Of a stretch of 64,000 nucleotides of DNA, positions 7,929 to 17,541 are shown one piece after another. Made by a program: the position numbers and the translations under genes. The notes below the pieces were generated by a model. It was not told the DNA's origin and did no database searches. It worked only from the letters and a program-made list of their open reading frames with translations. Within the stretch, counting starts at the first letter, position 1, and each line of letters begins with the position of its first letter. This DNA comes from Megamonas funiformis. Lineage in GTDB: Bacteria > Bacillota > Negativicutes > Selenomonadales > Selenomonadaceae. The DNA is taken from positions 1,811,292 through 1,875,291 of the forward strand of contig NZ_CP048627.1 of NCBI RefSeq assembly GCF_010669225.1, written 5' to 3'.

Positions 7929-9728
7929 GTGAAATCTACAAAAAAAATCATCGTTGTCGGTGGCGGTTTATCCGGTCTTATGGCTACGATTAAAATTTGT
8001 GAATCTGGCGGTATTGTAGACTTATTCTCTTATTGCCCAGTAAAACGTTCCCACTCCCTCTGTGCACAGGGTGGTATTAATGCTTGTATGGATTCCAAAG
8101 GTGAACATGATACTGTTTGGGATCATATCGATGATACAATTTATGGTGGCGACTTCCTTGCTGACCAATTAGCAGTTAAAGGTATGTGCGAAAACGCTCC
8201 AAAACTTATTAAAATGTTCGACCGCATGGGTGTTCCTTTCACTCGTACACCAGAAGGTAACCTTGACCTTCGTAACTTCGGTGGTGCAAAACATAAACGT
8301 ACTTGCTTCGCTGGTGCTACTACTGGTCAACAGCTTTTATATGCTCTTGATGAACAAGTTCGTAAACTTGAAGTAAAAGGCAAAGTTAAAAAATACGAAT
8401 TCTGGGAATTCGTTCACATCATTAAAAACAACGAAGGCATCTGCCGTGGTATCACTGCTCAAAACATGAATTCCATGGAAATTGAAGCTTTCCCAGCTGA
8501 TGCAGTTATCTTAGCAACAGGTGGTCCTGGTGTTATTTTCGGTAAATGTACAGCTTCTACAATCTGTAACGGTTCTGCTGTTTCCGATGTATACCAAGAA
8601 GGTGCTTACCTCGGTAACGTTGAATTCATTCAGATTCACCCAACAGCTATTCCAGGTGAAGATAAAAACCGTCTTATGTCTGAAGCAGCTCGTGGTGAAG
8701 GTGGTCGTGTTTGGACTTACAAAGATGGCAAACCTTGGTACTTCCTCGAAGAAAAATATCCAGCTTATGGTAACCTCGTTCCTCGTGATATCGCAGCTCG
8801 TGAAATTTATCAAGTTTGCGTACACATGGGTCTTGGTATCAATGGCGAAAATCGTGTATACCTCGATCTTTCCCACATTGATGCAGATTACTTAAACCGT
8901 AAACTCGCTGGTATCATGGAAATCTATGAAGAATTCGTTGGTGACGACCCTCGTAAAGTTCCTATGCAGATCTTCCCTTCCGTTCACTATTCCATGGGTG
9001 GTATTTGGGTAGACCGTAAACACAGAACAAATATTCCTGGTTTATTCGCTTCCGGCGAATGTGACTATCAGTACCATGGTGCTAACCGTCTTGGTGCTAA
9101 CTCCCTTCTTTCCGCTGCTCACTCTGGTACTGTTTCTGGTCCAGAAGCTATTCGTTGGGCTAACGGTGATTCCGCTTGGACAATTGAAGGTAAAACTATT
9201 GCTGAAGATAATGGAGCTGCTCTTACTGATGCAGAACTTGCTGCAGCAAAACAACAGACTGTTGATGAATTTGAAAAAATCATGAATATGAAAGGCGACG
9301 TTAACGCTCATAAACTCCATATGGAATTAGGCGAGCTCATGCTTCGTTACTGCACAATTGAACGTATTAACAAAGACCTTGAATATTGCTATGAAGAAGT
9401 TAAGAAAATCCTCAAAAAATGGGATCATATCGGTCTTACTGATACTAGTCGCTGGGCCAACCAAGAAGCTATGTTCGTACGTCAGCTTCGCAACATGATC
9501 ATCTACGCTCTTGCTATCTGTAAAGCAGCTCGTATGCGTGATGAAAGCCGTGGTGCTCACTTCAAACCAGAATTCCCTAACCGTGATGACGAGCATTTCT
9601 TAAAAACTACACTTGTTAGAATGAACCCTGAAACTTGTGAACCAGAAATCAGCTATATCGATTTTGATCACTCCTTAGTTAAACCTCGTCCACGTCGTTA
9701 TGATGTTACTAAAGGAGGCAAAAAATAA
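7929..9728 (+). CDS. frdA: Fumarate reductase / succinate dehydrogenase flavoprotein subunit
   Basis: A 599-residue catalytic subunit. The FAD-binding GGGLSGLMA is near residue 11. The segment RSHSLCAQGGINA contains the histidine expected to carry covalent FAD. HPTAIPGEDKNRLMSEAARG and YSMGGIWVD belong to the substrate and capping region; GECDYQYHGANRLGANSLL follows. The start is a GTG after GGAGAGACTCAC. It overlaps frdB by one base (TAATG). Codon use is visibly optimised (many CTT/CGT and TCC codons), suggesting high expression. Confidence 0.96.
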   Translation: MKSTKKIIVVGGGLSGLMATIKICESGGIVDLFSYCPVKRSHSLCAQGGINACMDSKGEHDTVWDHIDDTIYGGDFLADQLAVKGMCENAPKLIKMFDRMGVPFTRTPEGNLDLRNFGGAKHKRTCFAGATTGQQLLYALDEQVRKLEVKGKVKKYEFWEFVHIIKNNEGICRGITAQNMNSMEIEAFPADAVILATGGPGVIFGKCTASTICNGSAVSDVYQEGAYLGNVEFIQIHPTAIPGEDKNRLMSEAARGEGGRVWTYKDGKPWYFLEEKYPAYGNLVPRDIAAREIYQVCVHMGLGINGENRVYLDLSHIDADYLNRKLAGIMEIYEEFVGDDPRKVPMQIFPSVHYSMGGIWVDRKHRTNIPGLFASGECDYQYHGANRLGANSLLSAAHSGTVSGPEAIRWANGDSAWTIEGKTIAEDNGAALTDAELAAAKQQTVDEFEKIMNMKGDVNAHKLHMELGELMLRYCTIERINKDLEYCYEEVKKILKKWDHIGLTDTSRWANQEAMFVRQLRNMIIYALAICKAARMRDESRGAHFKPEFPNRDDEHFLKTTLVRMNPETCEPEISYIDFDHSLVKPRPRRYDVTKGGKK

Positions 9729-10483
9729 TGGCAGATACTAAAAAAACTGTTCATTTGATTATTGAACGTCAAGATAGCCCTACTGGCAAACCTTACACAG
9801 AAGAATTTGAAATTCCTTATCGTCCTGCACTTAACGTAGTTGCAGCTTTAATGGAAATTCAGAAAAACCCTGTAACTAAAGATGGCAAAAAAACTACTCC
9901 TGTAGTTTGGGAATGCAACTGCTTAGAAAAAGTATGTGGTGCTTGTATGATGGTTATTAACGGTCGTGCACGTCAAGCTTGTGCTTCTCTTATCGACAAA
10001 CTTCCTCAACCAATCCGCATTGCTCCAGCTCGTACTTTCCCTGTAATCCGTGACCTCTTAATCGACCGTAGCGTTATGTTTGAAAGCCTCAAACGTATCC
10101 AAGGTTGGATTAATGTTGATGGTAGCTGGGAAAATCGTGAAGCTCCAATTCAAAACCCATATACTGCTGCTACAGCATATGAAATTTCCCACTGCATGAC
10201 TTGTGGTTGCTGCTTAGAAGCTTGCCCTAACGTTGGTCCACAGTCTGACTTCATCGGACCTGCTCCAACAGTTCAAGCTTATCTCTTCAATTTACATCCA
10301 TATGGTAAATTTGACAAAGAAAAACGTCTTAATGCTCTTATGGAAAAAGGCGGTATCACTAGCTGCGGTAACAGCCAAAACTGCGTAGAAGCTTGTCCAA
10401 AACACATCAAATTAACTACTTATCTTGCTCAGTTAAACCGTGATGTAAATAAACAAGCTCTTAAAAATATCTTTGATAAATAA
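9728..10483 (+). CDS. frdB: Fumarate reductase / succinate dehydrogenase iron-sulfur subunit
   Basis: This 251-residue subunit carries electrons between the flavin and the quinone site. The N-terminal ferredoxin domain has the [2Fe-2S] motif CNCLEKVCGAC and a later cysteine. The C-terminal domain has CMTCGCCLEACPNVG and CGNSQNCVEACPKHI for the [4Fe-4S] and [3Fe-4S] clusters. Translation is coupled to frdA by the TAATG overlap. A strong terminator follows. No redox-dependent regulator site could be assigned upstream. Confidence 0.95.
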   Translation: MADTKKTVHLIIERQDSPTGKPYTEEFEIPYRPALNVVAALMEIQKNPVTKDGKKTTPVVWECNCLEKVCGACMMVINGRARQACASLIDKLPQPIRIAPARTFPVIRDLLIDRSVMFESLKRIQGWINVDGSWENREAPIQNPYTAATAYEISHCMTCGCCLEACPNVGPQSDFIGPAPTVQAYLFNLHPYGKFDKEKRLNALMEKGGITSCGNSQNCVEACPKHIKLTTYLAQLNRDVNKQALKNIFDK

Positions 10484-10507
10484 TAAAAGATATATCAATC
10501 AAATAAC

Positions 10508-10540
10508 AAAAGGAGTTAGTTTAAAACTAACTCCTTTTTA
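10508..10540 (+). terminator. Intrinsic terminator after frdCAB
   Basis: AAAGGAGTTAGTTT pairs with AAACTAACTCCTTT around a short loop, followed by TTATT. Confidence 0.85.
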
Positions 10541-10543
10541 TTA

Positions 10544-10577
10544 TCAAAAAAACAGCACCTTAAAAGGTGCTGTTTTC
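10544..10577 (-). terminator. Intrinsic terminator of the HTH gene (minus strand)
   Basis: AACAGCACCTT pairs with AAGGTGCTGTT. The run of seven A on the plus strand (10544-10550) gives the U-tract for the minus-strand transcript; on the plus strand the tail is TTTTCTATTTC, so it may act both ways. Confidence 0.8.
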
Positions 10578-10588
10578 TATTTCATATC

Positions 10589-10810
10589 TTATTGTCTAAA
10601 GTAATGATAATTGTCTTTTATCTCAACTAATTCATCTAATTTTACATTTAAAGCTTTTGCAATAGACGCTATTACTAAAAAAGTTGGTTGGCGTTTATCA
10701 TTTTCTATAAAGCTAACCATAGCTGTACTAATACCTGCTCTCATAGCTAATTGTTTCTGAGTCATCTTTTTTTCATGTCTTTTTTCGCAAATATTATATT
10801 TAATTGTCAT
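10589..10810 (-). CDS. Small XRE-family HTH transcriptional regulator
   Basis: A 73-residue protein that is almost only a Cro/CI-type HTH: KKMTQKQLAMRAGISTAMVSFIENDKRQPTF covers both helices, followed by ALNVKLDELVE. I place the start at 10810 (MTIKYN), preceded by AAAGGAAG on the minus strand. A longer frame to 10906 exists, but its extra residues do not look like protein and it lacks a site. It is alone between the frd terminator and mtaD. Targets are unknown. Confidence 0.8.
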   Translation of the reverse strand: MTIKYNICEKRHEKKMTQKQLAMRAGISTAMVSFIENDKRQPTFLVIASIAKALNVKLDELVEIKDNYHYFRQ

Positions 10811-11009
10811 AATACAAAGCTTCCTTTCAATATTGGATAATGGGGTGAATAATCCCAATTGCAAATAAAAAGTAGCTTTGTTTGTAATCAAAAACATACA
10901 TCTCATTATCTAAATACTAAATAATATTTTATTATTTATTTTTATTTATGGTTTTAGTATAGCACAAATCAATAAACTATGGTTATTTAACTTATAATTT
11001 ATAAAAATT

Positions 11010-12287
11010 TTAACGCAATGTTAAATTCATAGCACAACGATTAGCTTCATATTTAATTTTTTCTTCATCAATAGTAGTAAAAGCTCTATTTTCTAATAAA
11101 ACTTTACCATCTACTAATACTGTATCAACCATTGAGCCATTCATGCTATACGCTAATAAAGATACTAAATCATGACGTGGATAACATTGTGGAGCAGACA
11201 TATCAAATAAAACGATATCGGCTTTATATCCTTCTTTGATTAAGCCTACCTTATTTAATCCTACAGCTTTAGCACCGTATTCTGTTCCCATTTTTACACC
11301 TTCAAGAGCTGGCACAGCTAATGGGTCTAAAGTATTTACTTTATGCAGTAAAGTTGCTAAATTAATTTCTTCTAACATATCAAGATTATTATTACTAGAA
11401 GCTCCATCTGTACCTAAGCCTACGCAAACTCCTGCTTTTAATAATTGTGGAACTGGAGCAACACCGCTGGCAAGTTTCATATTGCTTCCTGGATTATGCG
11501 CTACACGTACATTGTATTTCTTCATAATTTGAATATCTTCATCTGTTAAATGAACACAATGAGCAGCTAATACGCCACGGTCTAAAATGCCTACTTCTTC
11601 CATTAAAGCTATAGGTGTTTTGCCATATTCTTTTAAACAATTTTCTACTTCACCTTTAGTTTCTGCTAAATGAATATGAATTTCTCCATTATATTCTTCA
11701 CTAGCTTTCACTACTTTTTGTAGAAAATCTGGAGGACAAGTATATGGTGCATGAGGACCAAACATAGCTGTTATTTTACCATCATTAGCATTGTTAAAAT
11801 CTCTAAATAAGATTTTATTTTCTTCTAATGCTTGATTGCCATTTGGTGCTACACCAATAATACCGCGGGAAAGCACTGCTCTAATATCTGTATCAATACA
11901 AGCCTGTGCCACTTGGTCCATATCGCCATACATATCAGCAAAAGTAGTTGTACCGCTTTTTATCATTTCAGCGATACCAAGCATAGCGCCCCAATAAATA
12001 TCTTCTTTTTTCATTTTAGCTTCAATTGGCCATATTTTATTTTCTAGCCAATCCATAAGCTTCATATCATCAGCATAGCTACGCAATAAAGTCATGGATA
12101 CATGTGTATGCGCATTAACAAAACCAGCTGTTGCTAATTTATCTGTACCATCAATCACTTTTTCTGCTTTAAATATTTCTGGTATATTTTCTATAGCTAA
12201 AATTTCGCTATCTTTAATTGCAATATCTGCAATTTTTACTTTACCATCAGCTAATAAAACGTTAGCATTTTTTATTAAAATATTCAT
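11010..12287 (-). CDS. mtaD: 5-methylthioadenosine/S-adenosylhomocysteine deaminase
   Basis: A 425-residue metal-dependent amidohydrolase (MtaD/SsnA/TrzN-like) that deaminates SAH to S-inosylhomocysteine and MTA to methylthioinosine. Metal ligands are visible in NAHTHVSMTLLR, HIHLAETKGE, AAHCVHLTDED and GTDGASSNNNLDM; the C-terminal strand VDTVLVDGKVL is typical. It starts 15 bases after ahcY on the same strand. The pairing suggests one SAH-recycling unit. Confidence 0.92.
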   Translation of the reverse strand: MNILIKNANVLLADGKVKIADIAIKDSEILAIENIPEIFKAEKVIDGTDKLATAGFVNAHTHVSMTLLRSYADDMKLMDWLENKIWPIEAKMKKEDIYWGAMLGIAEMIKSGTTTFADMYGDMDQVAQACIDTDIRAVLSRGIIGVAPNGNQALEENKILFRDFNNANDGKITAMFGPHAPYTCPPDFLQKVVKASEEYNGEIHIHLAETKGEVENCLKEYGKTPIALMEEVGILDRGVLAAHCVHLTDEDIQIMKKYNVRVAHNPGSNMKLASGVAPVPQLLKAGVCVGLGTDGASSNNNLDMLEEINLATLLHKVNTLDPLAVPALEGVKMGTEYGAKAVGLNKVGLIKEGYKADIVLFDMSAPQCYPRHDLVSLLAYSMNGSMVDTVLVDGKVLLENRAFTTIDEEKIKYEANRCAMNLTLR

Positions 12288-12302
12288 ATTTAAACCTCTT
12301 AA

Positions 12303-13544
12303 TTATGCTTTTGCTAAATATGCTTTTTGCTCTTCTGTCAATTCATCAAGTTCTACACCAAGAGCTTTTAATTTAATTTGAGCAATTTTTGTATTGATTT
12401 CTTCTGGCATTAAATATACTTTATTTTCCATTTCTTGATGATGATTCAAAATATGAAGTGCAGAGAAGAATTGTACACCAAAGGATAAATCCATGATTTC
12501 TGCTGGATGTCCATCACCTGCTGCAAGGTTAACTAAACGGCCTTCAGCTAAAAGATATAATTTACGTCCATCTTTTTGTACATATTCTTCAATATTTTTA
12601 CGAACAGAACGATGAGATACAGAATTTTTGAGTAAATCCACTTTGTTGATTTCCACATCGAAATGTCCAGAATTTGCCATCATTGCGCCATCTTTCATGA
12701 GTGCAAAATGTTTTTCATTGATGACATTATCACAGCCTGTGAGAGTCAAGAAGATATCACCAATTTTAGCAGCTTCTCCCATAGGCATTACTCTAAAGCC
12801 ATCAAATACTGCTTCAATAGCTTTAATTGGGTCAACTTCAGTGATAACTACATTCGCACCAAGACCTTTAGCACGCATAGCTCCACCTTTACCACACCAG
12901 CCATAGCCAGCAATTACTACTGTTTTGCCTGCAATTACTAAATTTGTGGTACGCATGATACCATCCCAAGTAGATTGACCTGTACCATAGCGATTATCAA
13001 ATAAATATTTACAATATGCATCATTTGCTGCAATCATAGGGAATTTTAATTTTCCTTGTTCAGCTAAAGCTTTTAAGCGAATAACACCTGTTGTAGTTTC
13101 TTCACTACCGCCAATAATTCTATCAATTAATTCAGGACGTTCATTATGAATACGTGCTACTAAATCGCCACCATCATCAATAATCATATCTGGATTGCAA
13201 TCTAATGCTTTATCAATGAACATATCATATTCTTCATTTGTGCAATTATACCAAGAATATACTGTTACGCCGTCTTCAACAAGTGCAGCTACGACATCAT
13301 CTTGTGTAGAAAGTGGGTTACTGCCTGTAGCGATAACTTCTGCTCCTGCATTTTTAAATACTAAAGCTAAATATGCAGTTTTAGCTTCTAAGTGCATAGT
13401 AATAACTACTTTTTTACCTGCAAAAGGTTTTGTTTTACTATACTCTTCATCTATAGAACGAAGTACAGGCATAAAGTTTTTTACCCATGCAATTTTATCA
13501 TGACCTGATGGTGCAAGTTTAATATCTCTAATCATTGATTCCAT
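12303..13544 (-). CDS. ahcY: Adenosylhomocysteinase
   Basis: A 413-residue NAD-dependent hydrolase splitting S-adenosylhomocysteine (or S-inosylhomocysteine in some organisms) into homocysteine and the nucleoside. Visible marks are [18 protein letters not shown], the Rossmann loop [29 protein letters not shown] and the C-terminal [11 protein letters not shown]. It lacks the long insertion of eukaryotic enzymes. ATG 13544 is preceded by TTTAGGAGG. Its 5' end overlaps the end of surE by 17 bases in another frame, so the two are translationally coupled. Confidence 0.95.
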   Translation of the reverse strand: MESMIRDIKLAPSGHDKIAWVKNFMPVLRSIDEEYSKTKPFAGKKVVITMHLEAKTAYLALVFKNAGAEVIATGSNPLSTQDDVVAALVEDGVTVYSWYNCTNEEYDMFIDKALDCNPDMIIDDGGDLVARIHNERPELIDRIIGGSEETTTGVIRLKALAEQGKLKFPMIAANDAYCKYLFDNRYGTGQSTWDGIMRTTNLVIAGKTVVIAGYGWCGKGGAMRAKGLGANVVITEVDPIKAIEAVFDGFRVMPMGEAAKIGDIFLTLTGCDNVINEKHFALMKDGAMMANSGHFDVEINKVDLLKNSVSHRSVRKNIEEYVQKDGRKLYLLAEGRLVNLAAGDGHPAEIMDLSFGVQFFSALHILNHHQEMENKVYLMPEEINTKIAQIKLKALGVELDELTEEQKAYLAKA

Positions 13545-14298
13545 TAAGAATTCCTCCTAAATTATTTAAAGTTTCTAATTTACTAAAATCAGTACGCTCT
13601 ATCTGTAAAGGCGTAACTGATATATAACCATTTTTTACAACTTCAATATCTGTAAATTCATCATTGCCTATATCTTTAGCTCGCCCTTGCATTTTATACG
13701 CTATAGAGCCATCATCTAAAATCACAGCATCAAATTCATTTTCATAAATACGACGCCCATGTTTAGTAAATACAAATTTTATTTTATTATCTTTCAAGCT
13801 TTTAGGGAAGTTTATATTATACATAAATAATTTATCAGTATTATAAAAAAAACTAATCCTATCTGCCATTACTTTTGCAATCGTTGAAAATGATACATTT
13901 GATTTACTAGATACAGAAACGGCTATAGAAGATATTTTATGATTATATCCTTCTAAAGCCGCTCCTACTGTTCCCGAATAAAGCACATCTGTTCCTAAAT
14001 TAGCTCCATTATTTATACCAGAAATTATCAAGTCTGGTTTTTCTTTTAATAAAAATTCCAAAGCTAATTTAGTACAATCTGCTGGTGTTCCTTCCACAGC
14101 ATAAGCCGTTACGTTTTCCATCTTCATATCCACAGTTTCTACACGCAAAGGAACACCCATAGTCAAAGCCTGCGACATTCCGCTTTGCTCTGTCATCGGT
14201 GCTACAATAAAAACTTCATGTTTTAAAGATAATTCTTTAGCTATAGCTTTTAAGCCTTCGGCTTTTATGCCATCATCGTTAACTAATAAAATCTTCAT
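13528..14298 (-). CDS. surE: 5'/3'-nucleotidase SurE
   Basis: A 256-residue metal-dependent nucleotide phosphatase, with broad activity on nucleoside monophosphates in known members. Family motifs: [14 protein letters not shown] at the N-terminus (DD metal ligands), [12 protein letters not shown], and [20 protein letters not shown]. It is the first of the genes leading into ahcY and mtaD, and the 17-base overlap with ahcY ties it to that unit. A link to recycling of adenosine or inosine nucleotides is inference. Confidence 0.93.
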   Translation of the reverse strand: MKILLVNDDGIKAEGLKAIAKELSLKHEVFIVAPMTEQSGMSQALTMGVPLRVETVDMKMENVTAYAVEGTPADCTKLALEFLLKEKPDLIISGINNGANLGTDVLYSGTVGAALEGYNHKISSIAVSVSSKSNVSFSTIAKVMADRISFFYNTDKLFMYNINFPKSLKDNKIKFVFTKHGRRIYENEFDAVILDDGSIAYKMQGRAKDIGNDEFTDIEVVKNGYISVTPLQIERTDFSKLETLNNLGGILNGIND

Positions 14299-14314
14299 AA
14301 AAACCTCATCAATA

Positions 14315-15064
14315 TTATAATTGGTTCATCATTTTATGAGTTTGTGGTATTACTCTAACATTTTTCAATACTTGCATTGCTCTAGTTTGCCATTTGAGCA
14401 TTTTTTCTGGAGGAGCTTCATGCAATCCTCCTAATGGTGTAATTGGCTGTAAAACTAATAAAATATTTTCATCAATATTTTTTATGATGGATAATGCTTT
14501 TTCAAAATCTTCAACTGTAGACTCATTGGAAACTACAATTTTTACATAAACATCTTTTTTACTAGCCAATTTCAAAAATTCTTCATGCTCTTGCCAATAA
14601 GCTTTACCAATATCGCTTGGCAATTTCATATCCATACTGATTATATCTATTTCATCAATAACTTGAGCTAATTGTTTAACCAAAGTACCATTTGTTTCCA
14701 AAAATAATGGTATAGATAATGGCTTTAGATTTTTAGCTAATTCTAAAATAATCTGTGGATATAATAATGGCTCTCCACCTGTAATACTAATAGAATGATG
14801 TGGCTGTTGTAAACGATAATTGATATAAGGCATGATGTCATTTAAATCTAAAGGATTTTTTAATTCTAAATCGCCTTCATATCCTTCACATTTTTCTAAA
14901 ACACATGGAACTAAATTACTATGTGCCAATTTATCCGTATCACAATAAGGACAATCCATATTGCAACCAATAAGACGAATAAATAATTGCCTGCAACCTA
15001 CATATTTTCCTTCACCTTGAATAGAAGAAAAAATTTCTGATACTCCTGCTTGCAAATTAAGCAT
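14315..15064 (-). CDS. queE: 7-carboxy-7-deazaguanine synthase
   Basis: A 249-residue radical SAM enzyme that turns 6-carboxy-tetrahydropterin into 7-carboxy-7-deazaguanine in queuosine synthesis. It has EIFSSIQGEGKYVGCRQLFIR at its start, the cluster motif CNMDCPYC, and SITGGEPLLYP. An insert CVLEKCEGYEGDLELKNP after the cluster region is longer than in minimal QueE. It overlaps queD by eight bases. Confidence 0.92.
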   Translation of the reverse strand: MLNLQAGVSEIFSSIQGEGKYVGCRQLFIRLIGCNMDCPYCDTDKLAHSNLVPCVLEKCEGYEGDLELKNPLDLNDIMPYINYRLQQPHHSISITGGEPLLYPQIILELAKNLKPLSIPLFLETNGTLVKQLAQVIDEIDIISMDMKLPSDIGKAYWQEHEEFLKLASKKDVYVKIVVSNESTVEDFEKALSIIKNIDENILLVLQPITPLGGLHEAPPEKMLKWQTRAMQVLKNVRVIPQTHKMMNQL

Positions 15065-15434
15065 CCTTTCTATATATAACTGCTGCTTTTGGTGATTCCC
15101 ATACTTTTATATAATTTAATTTACAATTAGTTTTAAATAAATCATTTGCTTCAATTGTTTCATAAATATATTTAGCTAAATGTTCTGCTGTAGGATTTAA
15201 TTCTTTAAATTGAGGTAATTCATTTAAGTATTGATGATCCATAGCATCTAATACTTCCATTAACATAGATTTTAATACTTTAAAATCTGCAACCATACCA
15301 ATATTATCTAATTTATCTCCACTGACAGACATCTCTACAGTCCAGCTATGACCGTGTAATCTGTTGCATTTTCCAGGATAATCTACTAAGCGATGAGCTG
15401 CTTCAAAAGCTCCATTTACTACTAATTCAAACAA
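15057..15434 (-). CDS. queD: 6-carboxy-5,6,7,8-tetrahydropterin synthase
   Basis: A 125-residue PTPS-family protein that makes 6-carboxy-tetrahydropterin from dihydroneopterin triphosphate. Zinc and catalytic residues are seen in AAHRLVDYPGKCNRLHGHSW (His, Cys and the HGH pair) and in DAMDHQYLN. The strong site TTAAGGAGGAAA precedes the start. queD and queE form a pair; queH lies 28 kb away, and queC and queF are not in the window. I see no preQ1 riboswitch in the short upstream region. Confidence 0.93.
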   Translation of the reverse strand: MFELVVNGAFEAAHRLVDYPGKCNRLHGHSWTVEMSVSGDKLDNIGMVADFKVLKSMLMEVLDAMDHQYLNELPQFKELNPTAEHLAKYIYETIEANDLFKTNCKLNYIKVWESPKAAVIYRKDA

Positions 15435-15532
15435 AAAAATTTCCTCCTTAATAATTAATAAAATTAATATAAAAATTATACCATATATTTATCTACTATA
15501 AAAATTTTATAATAATTTATTTATATAGCTAA

Positions 15533-15565
15533 AAAAGAACTATTAGTTTAATCTAATAGTTCTTT
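15533..15565 (-). terminator. Intrinsic terminator of the GT2 gene (minus strand)
   Basis: AAGAACTATTAG pairs with CTAATAGTTCTT around tttaat; the preceding plus-strand A-run (AAAAAAG) supplies the U-tract for the minus-strand message. The plus-strand tail TTTTCTT suggests weak bidirectional use. Confidence 0.75.
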
Positions 15566-15572
15566 TCTTAAA

Positions 15573-16802
15573 TTAACGAGTCAATTCATCATAACTAACT
15601 GCACGAGTATGTTTTGTATGTGACCATTCATGTTTATTTCTATCTAAAAATCCTAAAAATACAATTGGGATCCAACTATAAATAAACACTGGATATAAAA
15701 TTAAGTAAAACCATGCTTTCCATTTAACATGTATCTTTGCCAAAATAATAATAGGTAAAATATATTGCCCCATAGTAATTACAGTTAGCAAACTAGATGG
15801 TAAAAATTGATATATATTTGTAAATAATGGATAACCTAATCCCATCTGTACATATGATAAGATGACAAAGAATGTGGAAATCAATAAGAAATGAGGCTGT
15901 AATAAATGTAGACAACCATCTAAAATACGAATATCACGACGACGAATACCTTCTTTTAACATCTTCGGAATAAAGCGATGTGCCACGTCAAATTGACCTT
16001 GTGCCCAACGTTTACGCTGGTTCCAAGATTGTTTAAAAGTAAGTGGTTTTTCATCATAAACAATCGCATCATGAGCCCATGTTGTTTTTATACCTTCTGC
16101 TAAAGATTTCATAGTAAATTCCATATCTTCAACAAGACAAGTAGCACCCCAACCATGTTTTTTCAAAACATCTGTTGTAATACACATACCTGTACCACCA
16201 AGTACAGAAGATAAACCAATATTTGTTTTTGCTAAATGCCAAATATGGTCAATAACCCAAAAGGCAATCGCAAAAGTTCCGGAAACCCATGTATCATAAG
16301 GATTTTTCGCATCAAGATAACCTTGTACTAATTTATCCCCTTTACATAAGCGATTATTCATTTCTAATAAGAAGCGTTTATCTACTAAATTATCTGCATC
16401 AAAGATTGCTACTGCATCATATTTGCGTTTCATTTCAAATAATCTAGCAAACATCCATTCCATTGCAAATCCTTTACCACGTTCTTTATCATTAAAACGT
16501 TCATGAACAATAGCTCCGCAATCGCGTGCAATCTGAGCTGTATTATCTGTACAGTTATCAGCAATTACAAAAATATCATATAGTTCTTTTGGATAATCTA
16601 ACATTTTTAAGTTATCCACTAATTGACCGATTACTGCAGATTCATTATGTGCTGCCACAATTACTGCAAAAGTTTTTTGTGGTGTTAAAATTTTCTTTTC
16701 CTTTTTGCGCCACAGACCATTTACACCTATTAAAAAATAATAAACTGTAAATAAGAAAATTATTATCTGAATTGGCACCATAATCCAATCGAGAATATAC
16801 AT
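15573..16802 (-). CDS. Membrane glycosyltransferase, family 2 (processive type)
   Basis: 409 residues: one N-terminal membrane segment (about 5-27), a cytoplasmic GT2 domain (about 45-280) and three or so C-terminal membrane segments. Visible motifs are VIVAAHNES, VIADNCTDNT, the metal-binding FDADN, LVEDMEFTMK and QRKRWAQGQ (the Q-x-x-R-W product-binding motif of HasA/NodC/IcaA-like synthases). It probably makes or exports an extracellular beta-linked polysaccharide or glycolipid; substrate is unknown. The next gene upstream on the same strand is pssA, 25 bases away. Confidence 0.8.
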   Translation of the reverse strand: MYILDWIMVPIQIIIFLFTVYYFLIGVNGLWRKKEKKILTPQKTFAVIVAAHNESAVIGQLVDNLKMLDYPKELYDIFVIADNCTDNTAQIARDCGAIVHERFNDKERGKGFAMEWMFARLFEMKRKYDAVAIFDADNLVDKRFLLEMNNRLCKGDKLVQGYLDAKNPYDTWVSGTFAIAFWVIDHIWHLAKTNIGLSSVLGGTGMCITTDVLKKHGWGATCLVEDMEFTMKSLAEGIKTTWAHDAIVYDEKPLTFKQSWNQRKRWAQGQFDVAHRFIPKMLKEGIRRRDIRILDGCLHLLQPHFLLISTFFVILSYVQMGLGYPLFTNIYQFLPSSLLTVITMGQYILPIIILAKIHVKWKAWFYLILYPVFIYSWIPIVFLGFLDRNKHEWSHTKHTRAVSYDELTR

Positions 16803-16827
16803 TTAAATCCCCTTTTAGCTATTTATT

Positions 16828-17541
16828 TTAGTTACGACCTAAAGAAAATATAGTATTTAAAATACCTAACAATGCATAAGATATAAAGATATCAAACAAA
16901 ATTGCATATCCTATAGCATCGCGACCAAAATACAATACACAAATAGCAAAAATAGCTATTATACCTAATGCTACTTTGCTAATTTTTTCGCCTTTGCCCT
17001 TAAAATCTGGATATTTAAAAGTACTAACCAATAAATATCCTACAAACATAATTAAAATAGGTAAAAAATATCCCAATGTATCAATTTGCATAGCTGGTGT
17101 AATACCTAAATGAGTGGATAATAAAATCCATGTGGCGATTAAACAACCGCCAGCTGGAATAGGTACTCCCATAAAATAGCCATGTATTACGGAAGCATTT
17201 ACATTAAAACGAGCTAATCGCCACATGCCACACACAGCGTAAAAAATCACAGCTATCCAACCAAAATAACTAAATTCATGCATAACAAAGCTATATGCTA
17301 AAAATCCTGGTGCTGCACCAAAGGAAACACAGTCGCATAAAGAGTCCATCTCTTTACCCATTTCACTACTAACACCAAAAAAACGAGCTGTTCTACCATC
17401 TAAACCATCAGCTACTAATGCCAATAAGATGAATACAGCACCCCAGAATATATTTCCATTAAATGTGGAAATAATTGAACACATACCAAAAACTAAATTA
17501 CTAGAAGTAAACAGATTTGGTATGATTACTCTATAATTCAT
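16828..17541 (-). CDS. pssA: CDP-diacylglycerol--serine O-phosphatidyltransferase
   Basis: A 237-residue integral membrane enzyme of the CDP-alcohol phosphotransferase family. The signature D-G-x-x-A-R-x8-G-x3-D-x3-D is present in DGRTARFFGVSSEMGKEMD and the residues after it. Several hydrophobic segments follow. It makes phosphatidylserine for the decarboxylase encoded just before it. Its first base coincides with the end of psd (one-base overlap), so psd-pssA is a phosphatidylethanolamine unit. Confidence 0.93.
   Translation of the reverse strand: MNYRVIIPNLFTSSNLVFGMCSIISTFNGNIFWGAVFILLALVADGLDGRTARFFGVSSEMGKEMDSLCDCVSFGAAPGFLAYSFVMHEFSYFGWIAVIFYAVCGMWRLARFNVNASVIHGYFMGVPIPAGGCLIATWILLSTHLGITPAMQIDTLGYFLPILIMFVGYLLVSTFKYPDFKGKGEKISKVALGIIAIFAICVLYFGRDAIGYAILFDIFISYALLGILNTIFSLGRN

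Noticed and set aside
8511-8895. Two overlapping frames of about 120 codons inside frdA, one on each strand
   Set aside because: Both are low-complexity shadows of the codon-biased frdA gene, with no ribosome binding site or family resemblance.
10810-10906. Longer N-terminus for the small HTH protein (start at 10906)
   Set aside because: The extra residues look non-coding and the only good ribosome binding site is before 10810.
12628-13503. Frames of 92-102 codons on the plus strand opposite ahcY
   Set aside because: Mirror frames of a well-conserved gene, with no start signals.
15435-15532. preQ1 riboswitch before queD
   Set aside because: The region is short and AT-rich with no C-rich pseudoknot pattern.
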